DNA of 64,000 bases from NCBI RefSeq assembly GCF_041435355.1, contig NZ_CP108443.1:186001-250000 (forward strand). Direction: 5' to 3'. The notes under the pieces were generated by a model. That model searched no databases and was not told the DNA's origin. It worked only from the letters and a program-made list of their open reading frames with translations. The stretch is from Streptomyces sp. NBC_01276 (lineage in GTDB: Bacteria > Actinomycetota > Actinomycetes > Streptomycetales > Streptomycetaceae). Both the position numbers and the translations under genes were made by a program. This document shows positions 59,589 through 64,000 of this stretch, one piece after another (the first letter of the stretch is position 1; each line of letters opens with the position of its first letter).

Positions 59589-60083
59589 ATGACGACAACC
59601 GACATTCCGAGTGCTCCCGCGGCCGCGCCGGTCTGGGCCCGCCGTGCCGCCCATGCCATCGCCCTGTGTGCCCTCCCGTCCGGCCTGTGGCGCATCGCCA
59701 TGGCGTCCGGGGTCTACGTCGGCTACAGCGACGAGGTCCTGCGGGACGTCTACGCCATCCCGGGGTGGGGCATCGCGTACGTCGTCGGTCTGTCCGTCCT
59801 CGCCGAACTGGCCGCCCTCTTCCCGCTCCTGCTCGTGAGCGACCGCCCGCGGCTGCTGCGCTCCCGGACTCTTGCCGTGACGGCCTGCACCGCCGCAGCC
59901 GTCCTGGTCGCGGTGACGCTGTGGCAGGTTGTGGTCGCCCTGACCGTCGAGAGCCACACGTACCTCTCGAACGGTCCGGCCCGGGTCGTCTGGGCCCTCC
60001 TCTTCGCCCCGCTCGCCGCCATACCCGTGCTGATGACGGCCGTGACCTCCTCGTACATGAAGCGCCGACGCGGAATCCGGTGA
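59589..60083 (+). CDS. Four-helix membrane protein of unknown function
   Basis: A 164-residue protein with hydrophobic segments at about residues 20-42, 58-82, 92-116 and 126-150, and a basic C terminus (SSYMKRRRGIR). Small integral membrane proteins of this layout are frequent in Streptomyces. It begins 69 bases after the hydrolase gene on the same strand and may or may not share its transcript. I do not recognise a family. Confidence 0.65.
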   Translation: MTTTDIPSAPAAAPVWARRAAHAIALCALPSGLWRIAMASGVYVGYSDEVLRDVYAIPGWGIAYVVGLSVLAELAALFPLLLVSDRPRLLRSRTLAVTACTAAAVLVAVTLWQVVVALTVESHTYLSNGPARVVWALLFAPLAAIPVLMTAVTSSYMKRRRGIR

Positions 60084-60299
60084 CGGGTGGGTGGTGGACC
60101 CCGCGGGCCGGTCCCGGGCGGACGGGGCCCGCACCGGCGTGACCGGTGCCGCCGGGGGGCGGAGCGCCCGCCGGCCGGGCCTCTCGAAGAGCGTTCGAAG
60201 GGAGATTTTTCAGCATTCGGGCCCCTCCCCAGCCCCATGCTCGCTACCGTTTGCCGTCACCGCAGGAGCCGATGCGGGCGGGTGATCGGGGGAACGGCA

Positions 60300-63200
60300 A
60301 TGGCGTTACATCCGGGTCTGCGTGCCGCGGTTCGTCAGGCGATGTCGGATCCGGAGGGACCCGTGCCGTGGTCGTCCGACACGCGCGACAGCGTGCTGGC
60401 CGGCCGCACGCACTACAACGTCGCCATGACGCTCTACGACGTGCGCGACCGGCTGACGCCGGACCAGACCGGCGCGGCCGGGGACCTCGCCTTCGACGAG
60501 GTCTACCTGGCCGCCTGCTACTACCTCGCCCGGTCCCGCCACCTGCCCGAGGAGCAGCGCGAGTGGAACCTGAACGCCACCCGGTTCCTCTTCGACGTCG
60601 TGCACGCGGTCCGGCCCGAGCTCGTGCCCGAGCACCTGCGCGAGCTGCACGAGCGGGATCCGCGGGGAGTGGCTCCCGTGTACGAGATCGTGCACGCCGT
60701 GGGCGTCGCCCTGTTCCTGGGCAGCGTCGAGGAGGGCCACGAGCAAGGCATCACCGCGTCCACCGTGTGCCTCCTCTGGGCGCGGCAGGAGGCCGAGGGC
60801 ACGCCGTCCGAGCCCCACATCACCTTCAACCTGGGCTCGGCCGTACTGGCGATGGCCGGTGTCGCCGGCGAGCCGGGGAAGTACCGGCGGGCGGGGCTCG
60901 ACCACATGCGCCGGGCCCTCGCCGCCCTGCCCGACGGCGACCCCTTCCGCCCCGGGATGCTGGCCGGGCTCAGGCAGGCGCTGGCCGAAGAGCCGCCGGC
61001 CGAGCATCCGGACGGCAGCCCGGAAGCCGAGGTCAGCGCATACATGCGGGACGGCAGCCGGGAGCGGCTCGACCGGGCCGTCGACATGCTGCGCGCGGCC
61101 GTCGACGCGCCGCGGGCAGAAGAGCCGTACCGCAGCCGGCGCCGCGCCGAACTGGGGCAGGTACTGCGGATGCGCTTCGAGCTCATCGGCGAGATCGCCG
61201 ACCTCGACGCGTCGATCGCCGTCCTCGAAAACGTTCTCGGGACCACCCCCGACAACGCAGGGTTGGACGACGAGACGCTTGCCGCGACGTCCTCCTTCCT
61301 GGGCCTGGCCCGTCTGGACCGGTACCAGACCTTCGGGCAGGCCGCCGACCTCGAAGCCGCCGCGGAAGCCGTCCACCATCCCGCCGGCGCACGGGCGGCC
61401 GCCTCTCCCCACCACGCCCAGCGGCTCACCAACCGGGCCGCGGTCCTGACCGCACGGTTCGGCCGCCACCACGACCTCGCCGACATCACGCAGGCCATCG
61501 ACGATCTGACGTTCGCGGTGTCGGCCACACCGCCGTCCCAGCACGACCACCCCGTGATGGCGGTCAAGCTGGCCGTGGCCCTGTCGGAACGCGGGACGCA
61601 CACCGAGGAGCCCGGCGACCTCCACGCGGCCGAGAGGCTTCTCAGGCCGCTCGCCGGGGACCCTTCGGACGCCGGCCCCAACCAGCTGATGGCCCGGCTG
61701 GAACTGGGGCACGTCCTGCACGCACGGGCCCGGCTACTGGGCGACATCGAGGACCTGGCCGACGCGGTCGACCAGTACGAGGCCACCGCGCTGGCGCCCG
61801 CCCAGGACATCCGCAGTCGGCTGCACTGCGCCGCCCTGTGGGGCATGGGAGCCGCCGAACTGGGCGCCCTGGAAAGGTCCCGCACCGCCTTCGACCTGGC
61901 GCTGAGCGATCTCGTGCCCAAGCTGACAGGCCGTGCGCTCGGCCGTGAGTCGCAGGAAGCACGGTTGCGCGAGCTGCCTTCCCTCGCCACCGTGGCCGCG
62001 GCCGTATCGATCAGGGCCGGAGAGGTGCGGGAGGCGCTCGTCCGGCTGGAACAGGGACGTGGCGTCCTGCTGGCCCAGGCACTGGAGCTGCGCGGCCGGC
62101 ACGACGACCTCAGGGTTGCGGACTCCGGGCTCGCCGACCGCTTCGAGCGGGTCTGCGCCGAGCTGGTGGCATCACACCGCAGCCCACGGCAGCGCCGGAA
62201 GTCGGCGGGCGACTTCGACTCGCTGGTGGAGGAGATCCGGGCCCTGACCGACTTCGAGGATTTCCAACAGCCTCCCGCCTGGCAGAAGTTGCGCGAGGCG
62301 GCGGCGCAGGGGCCGGTCGTCGTGATCAATGTGTCGCCGCCGGCCTGCTTCGCCCTGCTGCTGACTCCCTCCACCGACGGCGGCGCGGTGACCCTGGACC
62401 ATCTGCCACTGCAGGTCACGGCGGACGACATCGCCGCCCGTGCCGAGGCCTTCCACACCGCCGTCGCCGCGCTCGTCGACCGGGCGACCCCCGGCCCGGA
62501 GCGCTACCTGCAGGACCGCGCCATGAAGGACACCCTGCGATGGCTGGGCGTACACATCGCCGGCCCCGTCCTCGACCGGCTGGGCCTCAGGGGGAACCCG
62601 CGCCCCGGCGACCCCCTGCCACGGCTGTGGTGGTGCCCGACGGGGGTGCTGTCCCTGCTGCCGCTGCACGCGGCCCTCCTCGACCAGGACGGCGCGTACG
62701 TCCAGGACCGGGTCGTCTCCTCGTACGTCCCGACCCTCGGCTCCCTGCTGCACGCGCGCTCCCGGCCGGCCCCGTCCCCCGACCGGGCCTCGCTCCTGAC
62801 CGTCGCCGTCGACGCCGCCGGTCAGGCGTACCCGCGCCTGGCAGCCCTGGACGACGAGCTGAAGGCGGCGAGCGGAATGCCGGGGCGCCGACAGCGGCTG
62901 CGGGACACCGAGGCCACACCCGACGCCGTGCTCGCCGCGCTGCGCACGCACACCCACGCCCACCTGGCCTGTCACGGCGTACGGGACCCGGGCGACCCCT
63001 CGCACAGCCGGCTCCTGCTGTCCGGCGGCGAGCTGACCCTGCGCGCACTGGCCACCGAGCGGCTGCCGAACGCGGAGTTCGCGTACCTGTCCGCCTGCCA
63101 CAGCGCGGCCGCCGGGGAGGAGCTGGCCGACGAAGTCATCTCCGTGGCATCCGCGTTCCAGCTGTGCGGCTACCGGCACGTGATCGGAAGCCTGTGGACG

Positions 63201-63371
63201 GTCCAGGACGCCATGGGGCCGCTCCTGGCCCGCGCGGTCTACCGGAACCTCGCGGCACCGGACGGCCCCGGGCCGGCGTACGCCCTGCACCGGGCGGTCG
63301 CCGAGCTGCGCGCCCACGGCGACTACGACGACCCGCTGTTCTGGGCGTCGGTCATCCACAGCGGACCGTGA
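60300..63371 (+). CDS. TPR-CHAT (clan CD) protease-like protein
   Basis: A 1023-residue protein from ATG 60300 with GGGGGAA seven bases upstream. Residues 1-650 are helical and repeat-rich, of the TPR/SEL1 kind (YRSRRRAELGQVLRMRFELIGEIADLDASI, AADLEAAAEAVHHPAGARA, ITQAIDDLTFAVSATPPSQH). The C-terminal 350 residues are a CHAT domain with His892 (HLACHGVRD) and Cys933 (LSACHSAAAGEELADEVI), the caspase-type dyad, plus VIGSLWTVQDAMGP. CHAT proteases include separase-like enzymes, Craspase partners and proteases that activate bacterial gasdermins. The substrate is unknown. It heads an operon with two small genes. Confidence 0.85.
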   Translation: MALHPGLRAAVRQAMSDPEGPVPWSSDTRDSVLAGRTHYNVAMTLYDVRDRLTPDQTGAAGDLAFDEVYLAACYYLARSRHLPEEQREWNLNATRFLFDVVHAVRPELVPEHLRELHERDPRGVAPVYEIVHAVGVALFLGSVEEGHEQGITASTVCLLWARQEAEGTPSEPHITFNLGSAVLAMAGVAGEPGKYRRAGLDHMRRALAALPDGDPFRPGMLAGLRQALAEEPPAEHPDGSPEAEVSAYMRDGSRERLDRAVDMLRAAVDAPRAEEPYRSRRRAELGQVLRMRFELIGEIADLDASIAVLENVLGTTPDNAGLDDETLAATSSFLGLARLDRYQTFGQAADLEAAAEAVHHPAGARAAASPHHAQRLTNRAAVLTARFGRHHDLADITQAIDDLTFAVSATPPSQHDHPVMAVKLAVALSERGTHTEEPGDLHAAERLLRPLAGDPSDAGPNQLMARLELGHVLHARARLLGDIEDLADAVDQYEATALAPAQDIRSRLHCAALWGMGAAELGALERSRTAFDLALSDLVPKLTGRALGRESQEARLRELPSLATVAAAVSIRAGEVREALVRLEQGRGVLLAQALELRGRHDDLRVADSGLADRFERVCAELVASHRSPRQRRKSAGDFDSLVEEIRALTDFEDFQQPPAWQKLREAAAQGPVVVINVSPPACFALLLTPSTDGGAVTLDHLPLQVTADDIAARAEAFHTAVAALVDRATPGPERYLQDRAMKDTLRWLGVHIAGPVLDRLGLRGNPRPGDPLPRLWWCPTGVLSLLPLHAALLDQDGAYVQDRVVSSYVPTLGSLLHARSRPAPSPDRASLLTVAVDAAGQAYPRLAALDDELKAASGMPGRRQRLRDTEATPDAVLAALRTHTHAHLACHGVRDPGDPSHSRLLLSGGELTLRALATERLPNAEFAYLSACHSAAAGEELADEVISVASAFQLCGYRHVIGSLWTVQDAMGPLLARAVYRNLAAPDGPGPAYALHRAVAELRAHGDYDDPLFWASVIHSGP

Positions 63372-63391
63372 CGACGAACGGGAGAAGGGCC

Positions 63392-63766
63392 ATGCAGGAA
63401 GAGGACCGTTCGCTGCGCGCGGCGTTCTGCGCGGCGATGTCATGGTTGGACGACGTCATGGCGTCCGAAGGCCGGGGCGACGAACTCCGCTCCGCCGCGC
63501 AGGCCGTCCGCGCCGGTACGACGACCGTACGGCAGGCGATCGCCGGACTGGGCATCCCGGAACACGTACTGACCGGCGCCACGGGCACGACGCGCGGGGA
63601 GGGCGAGGGCGGCGTTCCCGGACCGGTACCGCACCCCGCCGGTGAGGTCTACCTGTGCCCCGACGGCTGGTGCGGCCTGAGGCAGATCCGGCAGCCGGGC
63701 GGTGCCGTACCGGCCGGCGGGCGCTGCCGGCTGCGGGACCAGCCGCTGCGCGTCCTGGAGGCGTGA
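63392..63766 (+). CDS. Small Cys-containing protein next to the CHAT protease
   Basis: A 124-residue protein with GGGAGAAGGG before ATG 63392, 20 bases after the CHAT stop. The first 55 residues are helical (LRAAFCAAMSWLDDVMASEGRGDELRSAAQAVRAGTTTVRQAIAGLG). The C-terminal half contains LCPDGWCGLRQIRQPGGAVPAGGRCRL, where three Cys could form part of a small zinc- or disulfide-stabilised knuckle. The helical first half may be a docking or death-like domain, and this is inference. The next gene starts 4 bases later, so production is linked. Confidence 0.65.
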   Translation: MQEEDRSLRAAFCAAMSWLDDVMASEGRGDELRSAAQAVRAGTTTVRQAIAGLGIPEHVLTGATGTTRGEGEGGVPGPVPHPAGEVYLCPDGWCGLRQIRQPGGAVPAGGRCRLRDQPLRVLEA

Positions 63767-63770
63767 GCGG

Positions 63771-64000
63771 ATGCCCCCCGTACTCGACCAACTCGGCGAG
63801 AAACTGGCCGAGAAGTGGGTGTCCGCCCTGGCGCTGCCCGGGCTGCTCTTCGTCGGGGCGAGCACCTGCGCCGCCGTGCTCGGCCAGGGCCGTGCCCTCG
63901 ACGCCGGTCTCCTGATCGAGGAGGCCGGACACTGGGCGACGACGGTGGCGCACTGGCCGGTCGTGGGGCAGGTCGCGGCGGTGGCGGTGACCTTCCTCGT
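63771..64000 (+). CDS. Membrane protein downstream of the CHAT protease (cut by window end)
   Basis: Starts ATG 63771, four bases after the previous stop, and continues past the window. The 76 visible residues include an amphipathic start (LDQLGEKLAEKWVSA) and two hydrophobic stretches (ALALPGLLFVGASTCAAVLG and a second beginning VVGQVAAVAVTFL). It is a likely multi-helix or pore-like membrane protein encoded with a CHAT protease. The full length and family cannot be judged here. Confidence 0.6.
   Translation, partial: MPPVLDQLGEKLAEKWVSALALPGLLFVGASTCAAVLGQGRALDAGLLIEEAGHWATTVAHWPVVGQVAAVAVTFL

Noticed and set aside
1..64000. tRNA, rRNA, riboswitch and origin signals
   Set aside because: I looked for cloverleaf-like ends, conserved rRNA segments and DnaA-box clusters and saw none I could support by eye.

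Overview
The window is very GC-rich, almost every gene shows strong third-position G/C bias, and GTG starts and 4-base stop/start overlaps are common. Gene families typical of Streptomyces are present: MAB_1171c-type membrane proteins, MmyB-type XRE regulators, CGNR and HxlR regulators, and a TIGR03086 protein. It reads as accessory chromosomal DNA, such as an arm, of a Streptomyces or close relative. I saw no rRNA, tRNA, CRISPR array or intact insertion sequence.

Layout. 1-6465: the end of a probable XRE regulator, an HExxH (ImmA-like) metallopeptidase, two tandem seven-helix MAB_1171c proteins and two related FAD oxidoreductases, all on one strand. 6517-9420: a DUF2975/HTH autoregulatory pair with a palindromic operator, a PuuE-like deacetylase and a MarR/NTF2-like pair. 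9530-14824: an oxidoreductase remnant, an aldo/keto reductase with an epimerase, a CGNR regulator, an UlaG-like hydrolase and a MerR regulator. 15142-25609: a penicillin-binding-like serine hydrolase, an XRE/quinone-reductase divergent pair, an ABC exporter followed by a NUDIX remnant, a HEAT-repeat protein and a class A PBP. 25688-29648: an arsenic island (ArsR, aquaporin, arsenate reductase, truncated N-acetyltransferase, CadI/ArsI-type dioxygenase) with a DJ-1-like gene.

29699-38030 holds mainly secreted or membrane proteins: a clan GH-A glycosidase, a sphingomyelinase D-like enzyme, a CheD-like secreted protein, a DUF11 adhesin-like protein, and a small membrane protein/HTH pair behind two perfect palindromes. 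38234-41750 is a tightly coupled operon of a caspase-like protease, an unknown protein and a ComEC-type metallo-beta-lactamase. 43973-54057 resembles a decayed dormancy or hypoxia (DosR/OsdR-type) island: PfkB kinase, CBS-BON proteins, a universal stress protein and a PPDK, several of them frameshifted or truncated, plus a LuxR-type regulator remnant. 54121-60083 holds regulators, a truncated integrase and a hydrolase. 60300-64000 is a TPR-CHAT protease with a small Cys-containing protein and a membrane protein that runs off the window.

The best candidates for undescribed systems are the caspase/unknown/MBL operon (38234-41750), the CHAT/small protein/membrane protein operon (60300-end) and the peptidase/MAB_1171c/FAD cluster (1-6465). 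Assignments rest on motif reading and remembered family features. No database search was possible.
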